Positions 49,852 to 58,770 of a stretch of DNA of 64,000 nucleotides are shown one piece after another. The stretch lies in NCBI RefSeq assembly GCF_001442755.1, contig NZ_CP006367.1:868001-932000 (forward strand), given 5' to 3'. Source of the DNA: Aureimonas sp. AU20. GTDB taxonomy: Bacteria > Pseudomonadota > Alphaproteobacteria > Rhizobiales > Rhizobiaceae. A program made the position numbers and the translations under genes. Numbering within the stretch: position 1 is the stretch's first letter; the number at the start of each line of letters is the position of its first letter. Under the pieces are notes generated by a model. The model did no database searches. It saw only the letters and a program-made list of their open reading frames with translations, and had not been told where the DNA came from.

Positions 49852-51015
49852 ATGCTTGCAATCGAAACGATGCGCGTCTTTAACATCCGTGGCGGGGGGC
49901 TGCATCCCGTCATCGTGGAGCTGAAAACCAAGGACGGCATCACAGGCTACGGCGAAGCCGCCGTCGCCTACGGCCTGGGTGCGAACTCGGTTGCGGGCAT
50001 GCTCTCGGACCTCGCACCCAAGGTGATCGGTGCGGACGCGACCTACCCCCGCCATTTCTGGCACGAAATCTACGACAACTCTTTCTGGGCGAAGGGCGGC
50101 GGCGCCATCGTCTTCGCCGCTCTCAGCGCTATCGACCACGCTCTGTGGGACATCAAGGCGAAGGCGCTCGGCGTACCGGTCTACGACCTGTTCGGCGCCA
50201 GGTTCGAGAGCACGATCGAAGTCTATGCCAATGGCTGGAACACCAAGCACGACGACGTTCTGGAGTGGGCGAAGGCAGCCGAACGCCCGCTTTCCGAGGG
50301 CTATCGGATCCTGAAGTGCTATCCGCTCGCCACGGAGGCAAAGGGCTCGACGCTGCGCCATGTGCAGCGCCGTCAGCTCAGCGACGAGGCGTTCAAGCGA
50401 GCCATCGACCGGGTCAAGACCCTGCGAAAGGTCGTGGGGCCGGATGTGGGGCTGATGCTCGACCTTTCGGGCGGCCTCAACAACGACCAGCTCATCCGCT
50501 TCATGGCGGTTTGCGCCGAACTGGACCTCGTTTGGGTGGAGGAGCCTCTCGATCCCTTCGACTTTCAGGGGCTTCGCGACCTGAAGGGGCGCTGGCCGGT
50601 TCCCATCGCCGCCGGAGAGCGCATCTACACGCGCAGCGGGTTCCGCAATCTGTTGGAGACGGGCGGCGTGGACATCATCATGCCCGACATCGGCAATTGC
50701 GGCGGCATGTTCGAACTCGTGCAGATCGCCGCCATGGCGGAAGCCTACAACGCGCGCGTCTCCGTCCACAACTGCGCCAGCTCGCTCTGCACCGCCATCT
50801 CGATGCAGGCGGTGGCGGCGACAGCGATGGCCATGCCGCTCGAGACCTACCCCTATTTTTCCGACGCGAACGACTACGTCCAGGTCCTCAAGAACCCTCC
50901 GGAAAAGGCCATCGTCAACGGCAAGCTTGCGCTCCCTACGACGCCCGGCATGGGGGCAGAGATCGACCTCGACGCGATTGCGCCGTTCTGCGCCTTTGAT
51001 TCGTCTGACAGCTAA
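49852..51015 (+). CDS. Mandelate racemase/muconate lactonizing (enolase superfamily) enzyme
   Basis: 387 residues. N-terminal capping domain (VELKTKDGITGYGEAAVAYG) and barrel with metal ligands Asp (LMLDLSGG), Glu (LVWVEEPLDP) and Glu (IAAGERIYTR). His in VSVHNCASSL is the likely base. RILKCYPL holds Lys where MLE enzymes have K-x-K, but only one Lys is present. Closest in layout to sugar-acid (galactonate, gluconate) dehydratases, which use a barrel His/Asp dyad. Last gene of the importer operon; it probably dehydrates or epimerises the imported acid. Confidence 0.88.
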   Translation: MLAIETMRVFNIRGGGLHPVIVELKTKDGITGYGEAAVAYGLGANSVAGMLSDLAPKVIGADATYPRHFWHEIYDNSFWAKGGGAIVFAALSAIDHALWDIKAKALGVPVYDLFGARFESTIEVYANGWNTKHDDVLEWAKAAERPLSEGYRILKCYPLATEAKGSTLRHVQRRQLSDEAFKRAIDRVKTLRKVVGPDVGLMLDLSGGLNNDQLIRFMAVCAELDLVWVEEPLDPFDFQGLRDLKGRWPVPIAAGERIYTRSGFRNLLETGGVDIIMPDIGNCGGMFELVQIAAMAEAYNARVSVHNCASSLCTAISMQAVAATAMAMPLETYPYFSDANDYVQVLKNPPEKAIVNGKLALPTTPGMGAEIDLDAIAPFCAFDSSDS

Positions 51016-51391
51016 CCCACCGCCGTTGTGGGCTTCCATCGCAATCGAATTCGAAGCCAGCACGCCGTTCGTAAAGTACGGCGTGCTTGCGGTAGTCATC
51101 TGTGCCAATCGCCGGCTCGCAATGCCACAGCACGTGTTGCGCGCTCTACTTCCTCCTTTATCTCTCAAGTCCGGTTTTGCGCTTCTCCTACCGAAAGCAG
51201 AACGTCGGGAAACCACTTTTCTTTGCCATCCCCCGACCCGAATGAATTGGCCGAAAGCCGACCGGCGGCTTTCGGAGTGATCGAGCGAAAAGCTGCGATT
51301 CCACAAACGACCGTTTGCTGGGCATTTTCAACGCCGAGCGGCATCTCAAACCGGACCTTAGACAAGGGTGCCAAGGATAATCGCCTTCGGG
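51016..51391. other. Intergenic stretch with repeat copy 6
   Basis: No gene recognised. GTACGGCGTGCTTGCGG at 51075-51092 repeats part of a preceding motif (CACGCCGTTCGTAAAG), giving a weak inverted repeat GCACGCC/GGCGTGC that could terminate the operon. The right half is repeat copy 6. Confidence 0.4.
51193..51320 (-). repeat. Dispersed intergenic repeat, copy 6 (module A, extended)
   Basis: On the complement: AACGGTCGTTTGTGGAATCG, CAGCTTTTCGCTCGATCACT, CCGAAAGCCGCCGGTCGGCT, TTCGGCC. It then continues with a tail (GATGGCAAAGAAAAGTGG) that resembles the flank of copy 5 (GATGGCGAAGAAGGATGA). Confidence 0.7.
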
Positions 51392-51637
51392 TCATGCAAT
51401 CCCCAAAAGTGATGGGCCGCGCCATCCCTCGGCTCGAAGGCGGAGCGTGATCTTCGGCACGAACGCCAACAGGATCTCACAGTCTTGATCGCGAGCGCAC
51501 AACACCTCGCCTGCGACGGGCTCCAGGTCCCCGATCGTCGCGCCGAACCGCACCGTGTAATGCGATGGTCGGCCTTCGACCGATGCCACTTCCTGGGCGA
51601 AAGCCGGCGGCGATGTGAACAGCGCGGTCGAGACCAT
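51392..51637 (-). CDS. Small exported protein, possibly truncated
   Basis: 81 residues from ATG 51637 (longer frames open at 51772). Signal peptide (MVSTALFTSPPAFAQEV), then VEGRPSHYTVRFGATIGDLE, AGEVLCARDQDCEILLAFVP and KITLRLRAEGW. It looks like the N-terminal part of a secreted protein with a conserved disulfide pair (CARDQDC). The end (RGPSLLGIA) runs into repeat-rich DNA, so the 3' part is probably lost. No function known. Confidence 0.45.
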   Translation of the reverse strand: MVSTALFTSPPAFAQEVASVEGRPSHYTVRFGATIGDLEPVAGEVLCARDQDCEILLAFVPKITLRLRAEGWRGPSLLGIA

Positions 51638-51750
51638 GATCGAAACTAGTGTTGGTCGCAGCAAAGGGGGCCCAGCCTGATCGATTGGTGTCAATCGACA
51701 TTGCCAAAGAGAAGTGTCCGCTTCCACCAGCATCCATTCCAGAAGAAGAC

Positions 51751-51806
51751 CGACCGCTAACCACCCTCCCATGCCTTCCAGTCGGTTTCAGATACGGGCC
51801 GATTGA
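51751..51806 (-). repeat. Dispersed intergenic repeat, copy 7 (module B)
   Basis: On the complement: TCAATCGGCCCGTATCTGAA, ACCGACTGGAAGGCATGGGA, GGGTGGTTAGCGGTCGG. This is module B with the end of module A. Confidence 0.7.
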
Positions 51807-51896
51807 CGCTTCCAACGCGGGCACCGGGGACGGATCGCGGCTGAAATGACCCTTCCAAGACATTCTTGCGCCAGGCACCGAACGCGGAAGCCGACA

Positions 51897-52814
51897 TCAC
51901 ACGCCTGCACCTGGCATCCGGTCCCGGCATGCGTGCTGCAGCAGTGACAGGAACGCGCGCACGGCCGGGTTGGCGCGACGACTGCTCGGCCACAGCGCGG
52001 TAATGTCGTCGCGCTCCACAGCATAGTCGGCCAGAACCGGGACCAGTTCGCCGCGGGCGACCCGGGATGCGACGACGAAGGTAGCGGCCATCCCGATGCC
52101 CCCACCCGCCACCAACATCGCCACCAGCGCCTCGCTTGCATCCGACGACACGCTCGATGCCGGTGTCAGGTCTCGCGTTCCCTCCGTCGTCTGAAAGCGC
52201 CAGCGCAGGACTTGGCCGGTGCTCTGGTAGCGCAGAACCACCGTCTCGTGACCGGCCAATTCGTCGGGATGCTGCGGCGCGCCGCGCGCGGCGAGATAGC
52301 TCGGGGAGGCGAAGCAGCAGAGACGATAGGGTGCCAATCGACGCGACAGAAGGCGCGTGTCCGGCAGTTCCCCGATGCGAACGGCGACGTCGATGCCGTC
52401 CTCGATAATGTCGACCATCTGGTCGCTGAGCCGCAGATCGACACTCACCTTCGGATGCGCTCGGCGGAAGGCCGGCAACAACGGCGCGATCACGTGAACC
52501 CCGATCGGCAAGGACGCCGCGATCCGCAAAGGACCGGACGGTTCCGAGCGCGTCGCTGCCGCGGCCTGCCCGATCTCCTCGGCATCGCGGAGCAAGCTGA
52601 CGGCCCGCTCATGGAGGGCTTGGCCCTCGCTGGTGAGGCGCAGAGAGCGGGTGGTTCGGGTGAAGAGCGGAACACCGAGCTGCGTTTCCAGCCGCTGGAC
52701 ACTCTTGCTGACCGCCGAGGGGGAAACCGACAGGGATCGGGCTGCCGCCGCGAAGCTGCCGAGCGAGCCGGCCCGTGCAAAGGCTGCCAGCCCGGTCAGT
52801 CGCTCGAGTACCAT
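51897..52814 (-). CDS. LysR-family regulator
   Basis: 305 residues from ATG 52814, preferred to ATG 52826 because AAGGA lies between the two at the proper distance. [43 protein letters not shown]. Effector domain of the CrgA/DsdC-like group ([40 protein letters not shown]). Divergent from a quinone oxidoreductase gene, with about 100 bases between the starts, and most likely its regulator. Confidence 0.92.
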   Translation of the reverse strand: MVLERLTGLAAFARAGSLGSFAAAARSLSVSPSAVSKSVQRLETQLGVPLFTRTTRSLRLTSEGQALHERAVSLLRDAEEIGQAAAATRSEPSGPLRIAASLPIGVHVIAPLLPAFRRAHPKVSVDLRLSDQMVDIIEDGIDVAVRIGELPDTRLLSRRLAPYRLCCFASPSYLAARGAPQHPDELAGHETVVLRYQSTGQVLRWRFQTTEGTRDLTPASSVSSDASEALVAMLVAGGGIGMAATFVVASRVARGELVPVLADYAVERDDITALWPSSRRANPAVRAFLSLLQHACRDRMPGAGV

Positions 52815-52915
52815 TGGTTCCTTCATGGCACGATTGAACCGCCACGTGACCCGGTAATCAACCCCTCGCGGTCTTGCTACATCCGTCCTTGTTCCACCGT
52901 CGAACGGAGACAGTC

Positions 52916-53950
52916 ATGAGCGATACGATGAAGGCGGTCCGCCTCCATGCGTTCGGAGCACCCGAGGTGCTGCGCTACGAGGATGCGCCGAGGCCCGAGC
53001 CGGGGCCGGGCGAAATTCTGGTGCGTGTTCACGCCATCGGCCTCAACCCGCCCGACTGGTACCTGCGCGAGGGCTACCGGTCCCTGCCGCCGGAATGGCA
53101 GCCCCATCCCGTTTTCCCCTTGATCCTCGGCTCCGATGTCTCAGGCACGGTCGAGCGGCTGGGCACTGGCGTGACGGAGTTCACCGTGGGCGACGAGGTC
53201 TACGCGATGGTGCGCTTTCCCGACGACGTGATGGAGGGCGGAAAAGCCTATGCCGAGTTCGTCAGCGTGCCCGTCTCCGATCTGGCGCCCAAGCCCGTCG
53301 GGCTCGACCATGCGCAGGCGGCGGCCGCGCCTATGTCGCTTTTGACGGCCTGGCAGTTCCTGATCGATCTCGGGCACGAGGCGCCCAACCCGTTCCAGCC
53401 GACCCCGCACCTGCCCCGACCGCTCGCCGGACAGACGGTGCTGGTGAACGGCGCAGGCGGGGGCGTCGGACACCTGGCGGTGCAGTTGGCCCGGTGGAAG
53501 GGTGCCCACGTCATCGCCGTCGCGTCGGGCAAAAACGAGACGCTCCTGCTGGAGCTCGGTGCCGATCAGTTCATCGATTACACCCAGGTTGCGGCCGACG
53601 ACGTCGTTCGCGGCGTGGATATCGTGCTCGATTGCGTCGGCAAGGATGCGCCTCGCTTCCTCAAGGTTCTGAAACCGGGCGGCGCCCTGTTTCAGGTGTT
53701 TCCGTTGGGCTTCGAGGGGCAAGACGCGGCGGATCGCCTCGGCATCACGGTTTCGGCGACACAGGTCCGCTCCAGCGGCGCGCAGCTGCGGGACGTCGCT
53801 CCGCTTCTGTCCAACGGAACCCTTCGCGTCGTGATCGACAGCCGCTTTCCTCTTGCGCAAGCCCATCGCGCGCACGAGCGCGCCGAGCGGGGCAGCATCC
53901 AGGGCAAGATCGTTCTAACGGTCGAGGATGAGGCGACGGACGGTGCCTGA
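52916..53950 (+). CDS. NADP-dependent zinc-free MDR oxidoreductase (quinone reductase-like)
   Basis: 344 residues from ATG 52916 (GGAGACAG eight bases upstream). GroES-like domain (MKAVRLHAFGAPEVLRYEDA, ILGSDVSGTVERLGTGVTEF) and Rossmann domain (VLVNGAGGGVGHLAVQLARW). There are no catalytic or structural zinc cysteines, so it belongs to the quinone oxidoreductase/QOR branch of MDR enzymes. Divergent LysR neighbour. Confidence 0.92.
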   Translation: MSDTMKAVRLHAFGAPEVLRYEDAPRPEPGPGEILVRVHAIGLNPPDWYLREGYRSLPPEWQPHPVFPLILGSDVSGTVERLGTGVTEFTVGDEVYAMVRFPDDVMEGGKAYAEFVSVPVSDLAPKPVGLDHAQAAAAPMSLLTAWQFLIDLGHEAPNPFQPTPHLPRPLAGQTVLVNGAGGGVGHLAVQLARWKGAHVIAVASGKNETLLLELGADQFIDYTQVAADDVVRGVDIVLDCVGKDAPRFLKVLKPGGALFQVFPLGFEGQDAADRLGITVSATQVRSSGAQLRDVAPLLSNGTLRVVIDSRFPLAQAHRAHERAERGSIQGKIVLTVEDEATDGA

Positions 53951-54498
53951 CAATGCTGATCGTGACCGCGATAGGTGACACTTGGCACCATTCAGAAAGT
54001 CGTCCAGCGCCACTTGCTGAGATGGTGTTCTCGGAATGAGCAATGTGCTTGAATTCCGCCAGTTGTCGGATCCTTGGTTCTTCACGGCCTAGCGATTTGA
54101 AGAGCATAGAGAGACATTGGAGGGTCGCGTCGGGTTTGGAATGTGCGGACTTGGAGGCTATCAGCATTACTTGTCCAAAAGCTGCTGGTCCGCTTTCGAC
54201 CCTGTTATGTCGTCTAGATTGCTCCTGACTTGGATGGAAACCGGAATGACAGCTTTCAGCCGATTGCATCGGATAACCGCCGTTCCCCCTCCGCTCGATG
54301 CTCAGCCGCTGGTGAGCTAGTTCGTTGCGGCAATGACGAAGCGTGCGGCGCTGGCATGGCGTAGCGACCCGTCTGATTTGCCAACTCTCGGCAGGTTCGT
54401 GTCGCGATTGCGACAGTGTTGCGGCTGCGTCCGGTCATGCCCGCCGTCGTTAACGCCTCGGCCAGCCTTGGCAATAGGTTGCGGTTCATAGAAAGAAA
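53951..54498. other. Intergenic stretch of about 550 bases
   Basis: No recognisable gene on either strand. It contains a short repeat copy (54171-54204). The open frames have no protein-like composition. Confidence 0.5.
54171..54204 (+). repeat. Dispersed intergenic repeat, copy 8 (module A core)
   Basis: CAAAAGCTGCTGGTCCGCTT then TCGACCC, close to the CGAAAGCTGCCGGTCCGCTA-TCGACCC core of copy 4. Most diverged and shortest copy. Confidence 0.5.
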
Positions 54499-54525
54499 GG
54501 CACCGGGACACATGATCCCGATGCC
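54491..54525 (-). terminator. Rho-independent terminator of the esterase gene
   Basis: On the minus strand GGCATCGGGA-N7-TCCCGGTGCC forms a 10-bp stem with one mismatch, followed by TTTCTTTC. It lies 29 bases after the esterase stop. Confidence 0.7.
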
Positions 54526-54553
54526 TGTGACGCAGTTCTTTCGACCGTTCGTT

Positions 54554-55705
54554 TTATTCAACCTTGGTTCCGAACGCTTCCTTCAAGTCCTTCACGGCGA
54601 AGTCCTGTGCTCGCTTGGCATCGTCCAGCACGGCGTCCATGCCGAAGAACTCGTGGGTGACGCCCTCGTTGTTCTGGTAGGTCGTCCTAACGCCAGCGGC
54701 CGCGAGCTTCTCGGACAGCATCTTGCCTTCCGACATGAGCGGGTCGATCTCGGCGGTGATGACCGTCGCCGGCGGCAGGCCCTTCAGGTCGGCCAACGTG
54801 GTCAGGTTCAGCATGGGGCTCTTGGCGTCCTCGGGCTTGCCGAGGGTCTTGTCGACGAACCAGCCCATCGCCCCCTTCGACAGCGGCATGGCGTTCTGGT
54901 TGGCAATGTAGGACGGCGTGGTCATATCGGTGCCCGCCACGGGGTAGACAAGCAGCATGTGCAGCGGCGCTTGGACCTTCTGGTCCCGTGCCATGATGGC
55001 GACATTGGCAGCAAGATTGCCCCCAGCGCTTTCGCCCGCGACCGCCAGCTTCTTCGGATCACCGCCGAACTCACTGGCATGCTCCGTCACCCATTTGTAG
55101 GCTGCGAAGGAGTCCTCGTGCGCCGCCGGGAACTTGTTCTCCGGCGCATGCCGGTATTCCACGCTGGCGACGATGGCGCCGGTCTTCTTGGCCAGCGCCA
55201 TGGCAGACGACTCGTAGGTGTCGATGTTCGCGATAACCCAGCCGCCGCCGTGATAATAGACGATCACCGGCAACGGACCCGATCCGGCGTCTTCCGGCGT
55301 ATAGATGCGGATCGGCTGCGTGCCATCCGCGATCGGGTAGGTCATGTCCTTCTTGGACACCTTCATGGCGGCCATCAGGGCCATCGGATCCTTACCCTGA
55401 TCCTTGAGGACAGCCTTCACGGCATCGGCCGGGGTCGGCTGCGTGCGTGCCTCTTCGACGGTGCGGGACTCGATCGGCTTGACGCCAAGCTCCTGCAACT
55501 TCTTGAGCACGAGGGCCATGTCCTCCTGGTCAGCACGCTTCATCGTGCCGCTGTCCGGGCTTTCGGCGACCGACGGCTTGTCCGACATAGCGGCGTCGGC
55601 GGCTTTCTCGGCCGTCGCACCCTGCGCCATTGCCAGCGGTGACGTCATCACGACGCCGGCCAGGAGGCCGAGCGCGAGGGCGGATTTGGTGTTGATCGAC
55701 ATCAT
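54554..55705 (-). CDS. Secreted alpha/beta hydrolase (HSL-family esterase/lipase)
   Basis: 383 residues with a signal peptide (LALGLLAGVVMTSPLAMAQG). Hormone-sensitive-lipase family: oxyanion HGGGW in VIVYYHGGGWVIANI, nucleophile Ser in VAGESAGGNLAANV, Asp in VITAEIDPLMSEG, His in VTHEFFGM. Residues 30-110 are an acidic helical extension (ADQEDMALVLKKLQELGV) not found in cytoplasmic HSL enzymes. It hydrolyses short acyl esters. The DUF4142 gene lies 44 bases upstream... on the same strand, so both may share a transcript. Confidence 0.9.
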   Translation of the reverse strand: MMSINTKSALALGLLAGVVMTSPLAMAQGATAEKAADAAMSDKPSVAESPDSGTMKRADQEDMALVLKKLQELGVKPIESRTVEEARTQPTPADAVKAVLKDQGKDPMALMAAMKVSKKDMTYPIADGTQPIRIYTPEDAGSGPLPVIVYYHGGGWVIANIDTYESSAMALAKKTGAIVASVEYRHAPENKFPAAHEDSFAAYKWVTEHASEFGGDPKKLAVAGESAGGNLAANVAIMARDQKVQAPLHMLLVYPVAGTDMTTPSYIANQNAMPLSKGAMGWFVDKTLGKPEDAKSPMLNLTTLADLKGLPPATVITAEIDPLMSEGKMLSEKLAAAGVRTTYQNNEGVTHEFFGMDAVLDDAKRAQDFAVKDLKEAFGTKVE

Positions 55706-55749
55706 GGATTGATACTCGCAATCGAGGACGGGAAAAGGACGGTGCGGCG

Positions 55750-56310
55750 TTAAGCCTTCAACTCGCCCCTGATGCGTTTGCAGATCGCCACGTGCTCCTT
55801 GAAGACGGCCAGCATCAGCGACGCCAGATGGCGGCCTTGCTTGACGTCTGGATCGGTGCCGCCCGCCGTGTTGTGAAGAAAGGCGTCCGCGAGATCGCGG
55901 AGCTCTTCGTGGTTCTTGAGCTGCAACGCGATGTAGGCTTCGTCGAACGCGCGACCCTTCTCGGCGGTCTTCATCGTCTCGACCACCATCATGGTGTCGC
56001 CGTCCATCTTCGGCGCCATCGCACCAAGATCCTTCAGCACCATGTTCACCGTGATCGCTTCGCCGAGCTCGAAGCCGGCGAACTCCATCGTGTTCTTCTG
56101 GGTCGCCATGCCGACAGCGATCTGCGACGTCGCGAGCGAAAGCTCAGCCCGCGGAAGAACGCTGCCGTAGAAGTCCAACGGTGCTTTGAGATCCGTCGGC
56201 GGGATCATCGGAATGGCAGCAAACGCGCGGCTCGATAGGGTGGCTAGAGCGAGAGGGCTGGCCACGGCGACTGCGAGGCCTGTCAGCATGGATCGTCTGT
56301 CGGTGATCAT
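55750..56310 (-). CDS. Exported DUF4142-like protein
   Basis: 186 residues from ATG 56310 (GAGCGGACCG upstream); a longer frame is open but unrelated. Tat-type signal: DRRSMLTGLAVAVASPLALA ending SRAFA. The mature part is a four-helix, ferritin-like bundle as in DUF4142 (PRAELSLATSQIAVGMATQK; EAYIALQLKNHEELRDLADA; HLASLMLAVFKEHVAICKRI). Role unknown; commonly periplasmic and stress-induced. It ends 44 bases before the secreted esterase start. Confidence 0.75.
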   Translation of the reverse strand: MITDRRSMLTGLAVAVASPLALATLSSRAFAAIPMIPPTDLKAPLDFYGSVLPRAELSLATSQIAVGMATQKNTMEFAGFELGEAITVNMVLKDLGAMAPKMDGDTMMVVETMKTAEKGRAFDEAYIALQLKNHEELRDLADAFLHNTAGGTDPDVKQGRHLASLMLAVFKEHVAICKRIRGELKA

Positions 56311-56506
56311 CGGTCCGCTCCTGTTGATCGCTGGGAAGTCGGAAGGGGTGTTGCGTCCGTCATGGCGCCCCCATTTCATCCGACGTCGAAGGCTCAACAG
56401 TCGCTTTTCTACCGTGTTCCGCGACTCGCCTCGTTTTGGACGTCCGGCAACAGAATCTGGACGATGGAGCACCATTCGTTGCGGTTCTCGGTGAAAGCTG
56501 ATCGCG

Positions 56507-57466
56507 TCAGGCGGGGTTCGACTGATCGACGGGCTCGGGTTCGGCCTCTTCCTGCCCGCCGAAGCGGCGATAGTTCGATGGCGCGACGGCGTACATCGCC
56601 TCGAAAGCCCGACTGAAAGCGCTCCTGCTGGCGTAGCCGATCGTGGTGGCGATGACCTTGACAGGAAGGTCGGTGCCTCCGAGCAAGCGGGCCGCGATAC
56701 GCAGGCGAACCTGCTGCACGAATTCCATCGGACCCTGATGGAAGACGTCCGAGAACCGTTCGGCGAAGGCGGCCCGGCTCATGCCGGATAGCGTTGCCAG
56801 GCTTTCCACGGTGAAGGCCGCACCCGGGGTTTCCAGAATGGCGATCACCGCCGGCGCCAATTTGGGTTCTCGAAATGCCGTCATCAGGGGGGATGAGATC
56901 GCCTCGGCCGTCAGGTGTTGCCGGAGGAGAAGAATGAGGCACTGCTTCATGAGAACCTCCGTCATCGCCTGGGTTCCGACCCCGGGAGACGCGACCTCAG
57001 CAAGCATCAGCTCGAAGGAGGCTTGGAGGATGGCGTTGGCAGCGAAATCTTCGACGATCGGTCCCTGAAACAGCTCGAACAAACCGAGGGCGCCCGTATG
57101 GGTGTCCGCGATCTGGCCGCAGACGAGAAGCGTGTCGGGACTGCCATCTCCCGCCGTGAACCTCACGAGCCCGTCAGCATGCAGGGCGCAATGATCCTCG
57201 GCGCGAGCCTCCCCAACGAAATCGTCTGCTTCGCCGAGCACATGCCGTTGTCGAGACGGAACGATGATGATGCTGTGCGGGGAGAAGGACTGCCAGGGAC
57301 CGTCCCCGACTTGTAGGCTTCCGCTTCCCCGCAGGACATAGTGGATCGTGATGGCGTCGAACGGACTGAAATCCAGCCGCCAACCCTGTTGGATTCGGCA
57401 GACCGAGAAAGATCGAACCCTGACGGCAAGCGTGACAAGAAGGCGATCGAGGAGATCCGTCTGCAT
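56507..57466 (-). CDS. AraC-family regulator with cupin-6 N-terminal domain
   Basis: 319 residues. Cupin-type sensor domain (IHYVLRGSGSLQVGDGPWQS, IIIVPSRQRHVLGE). C-terminal double HTH: FTVESLATLSGMSRAAFAER, FSDVFHQGPMEFVQQVRLRI, IATTIGYASRSAFSRAFEAM, APSNYRRF. A tail of acidic/proline residues follows. Upstream of the DUF4142-esterase pair on the same strand with about 200 bases between; may regulate them. Confidence 0.92.
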   Translation of the reverse strand: MQTDLLDRLLVTLAVRVRSFSVCRIQQGWRLDFSPFDAITIHYVLRGSGSLQVGDGPWQSFSPHSIIIVPSRQRHVLGEADDFVGEARAEDHCALHADGLVRFTAGDGSPDTLLVCGQIADTHTGALGLFELFQGPIVEDFAANAILQASFELMLAEVASPGVGTQAMTEVLMKQCLILLLRQHLTAEAISSPLMTAFREPKLAPAVIAILETPGAAFTVESLATLSGMSRAAFAERFSDVFHQGPMEFVQQVRLRIAARLLGGTDLPVKVIATTIGYASRSAFSRAFEAMYAVAPSNYRRFGGQEEAEPEPVDQSNPA

Positions 57467-57995
57467 CGTCGCGTACCCCGCTGCTATAGTCCGACCTCTC
57501 TTAAGCGCCCTTCAAAGCAGGTTGTTGCAAATGTCGTTGGCTGGACAGAATCAACCCGAGTCTTGGTGATTGGCGACTGTCCACTTGATGCCGGCTGGCC
57601 GTGGGAGGCCGACAGTCCACCACAAAGAACTTCGCCGATGCGACGACGGAGCGGCTCGCGGGTTGGAGCAGCGTCGCGTCCGCTTCAAGGTGTTGGGAGA
57701 GCGACGTTGAAGGGCAGAGAAGGGTCGAAAGCTGAATGGCGGCTTTTCGCTTGATCACCCCGAAAGCGGACAGGCCGGTATCGGCCCAATGTGGCGTTGC
57801 TAACCGCGCGATAGGCTCCTGAATTCTAGGCTTGAGCCAAACCGAACCCGACTTTTGCCGAACGGAGAATAGAGTCAGTTTGAGGCCTGTGAGAAGGACT
57901 GTTTTGCTCTCCGAAGTGCGGATTGGCCTGTCCGAAGCGCGGAGCCGTCGGCGTTTGCGCTCGGTCGCAATCCGAAACTCGGAGAGAGGACTAGA
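57467..57995. other. Intergenic stretch upstream of the AraC gene, ending at tRNA-Ser
   Basis: No recognisable gene. It contains repeat copy 9 at 57733-57788. Bases 57840-57990 are downstream of tRNA-Ser on the minus strand. Confidence 0.5.
57733..57788 (+). repeat. Dispersed intergenic repeat, copy 9 (module A)
   Basis: GAATGGCGGCTTTTCGCTTG, ATCACCCCGAAAGCGGACAG, GCCGGTATCGGCCC. Closest to copy 3. Confidence 0.7.
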
Positions 57996-58087
57996 TGGCG
58001 GAGGGAGCGGGATTCGAACCCGCGATACGGTTTCCCGTATACACACTTTCCAGGCGTGCGCCTTCAACCACTCGGCCACCCCTCCGG
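57996..58087 (-). tRNA. tRNA-Ser, anticodon GGA
   Basis: On the minus strand GGAGGGG begins the acceptor stem at 58087. GTGGCCGAGTGGTTGAAGGC gives the D arm, CACGC-CTGGAAA-GTGTG the anticodon arm (GGA), and TATACGGGAAACCGTAT a long class II variable arm. GCGGGTTCGAATCCCGC is the T arm. CTCCCTCC-G-CCA closes the acceptor with an encoded CCA. All stems pair; 92 bases including CCA. Confidence 0.98.
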
Positions 58088-58434
58088 ATCGGACGCACCT
58101 ACCTCGCGGGAGGCGGCGCTGCGGCGCCTTGGTTAGGGGCGTCTCTGGTCCGATGGGGCGCACTATCATTGGGAGGGGAAGGGTGGCAAGCCCTTTTGCG
58201 AGGATCGCGCGATCTATCCGGGCTCGCGCCAGCTTGGCGGCCTCGCTCCTGCCCGCGCCAGAGCCCCTGCGACGCACCGCGCCGCCCGGCCGCCATTGCG
58301 AGGGGCGGGAGGCAGCCCCATATTCCGCTTCATCGAGACGCAGCGAGACGGCTGGCGCCCGTGGACCTTGTTGTTGCTGGTGCGACCGGCCGGGGCGACG
58401 GGCGCGCGGGTCGCATGACGGGGAGGTCGGGTCC
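58088..58434. other. Intergenic stretch between tRNA-Ser and the small membrane protein
   Basis: No recognisable gene in about 350 bases. It carries the divergent promoters of the tRNA (minus strand) and the msrA transcript. Confidence 0.45.
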
Positions 58435-58767
58435 TTGCGGTTTCTTGCCTGGTGCCTGCGCGCGGCGGGGCTTCTCATTCTGGCGGCGGGCGTGGTGCTG
58501 GCGGTGGGCGATATCGCGCGCTCGCTTGCGTCGAGCCATGTGCGTCTCATGAGCATTTCCGAAACGCTCGCGGTCGCGGGCTGGAACACGCCGATCGAGA
58601 GCCCGCCCTCCGGCTCGGCCTTCACGGGCGGGGATCGCGGCCGGCTCATGACGGAGATCGGCCGGCAACCGGCCTCGGTGGTCCTGGGGATCGCCGGAAT
58701 TGTCTTTCTCGCCGCCGGGCGCGCGCCACGCGCCGCCCGCTCGGGCGAGCCAACACGAAGGATCTGA
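58435..58767 (+). CDS. Small two-helix membrane protein
   Basis: 110 residues from TTG 58435 (GGGGAGG nine bases upstream). TM1 about 4-24 ([20 protein letters not shown]), a periplasmic loop of about 55 residues ([16 protein letters not shown]), TM2 about 83-97 ([17 protein letters not shown]), and a basic tail. Found just upstream of msrA in related genomes by my recollection; no known function. The stop lies three bases before the msrA start. Confidence 0.6.
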   Translation: MRFLAWCLRAAGLLILAAGVVLAVGDIARSLASSHVRLMSISETLAVAGWNTPIESPPSGSAFTGGDRGRLMTEIGRQPASVVLGIAGIVFLAAGRAPRAARSGEPTRRI

Positions 58768-58770
58768 GAG

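Noticed and set aside
10190..57788. Dispersed repeats considered as a CRISPR array
   Set aside because: Copies are kilobases apart, in both orientations, without regular spacers and without cas genes.
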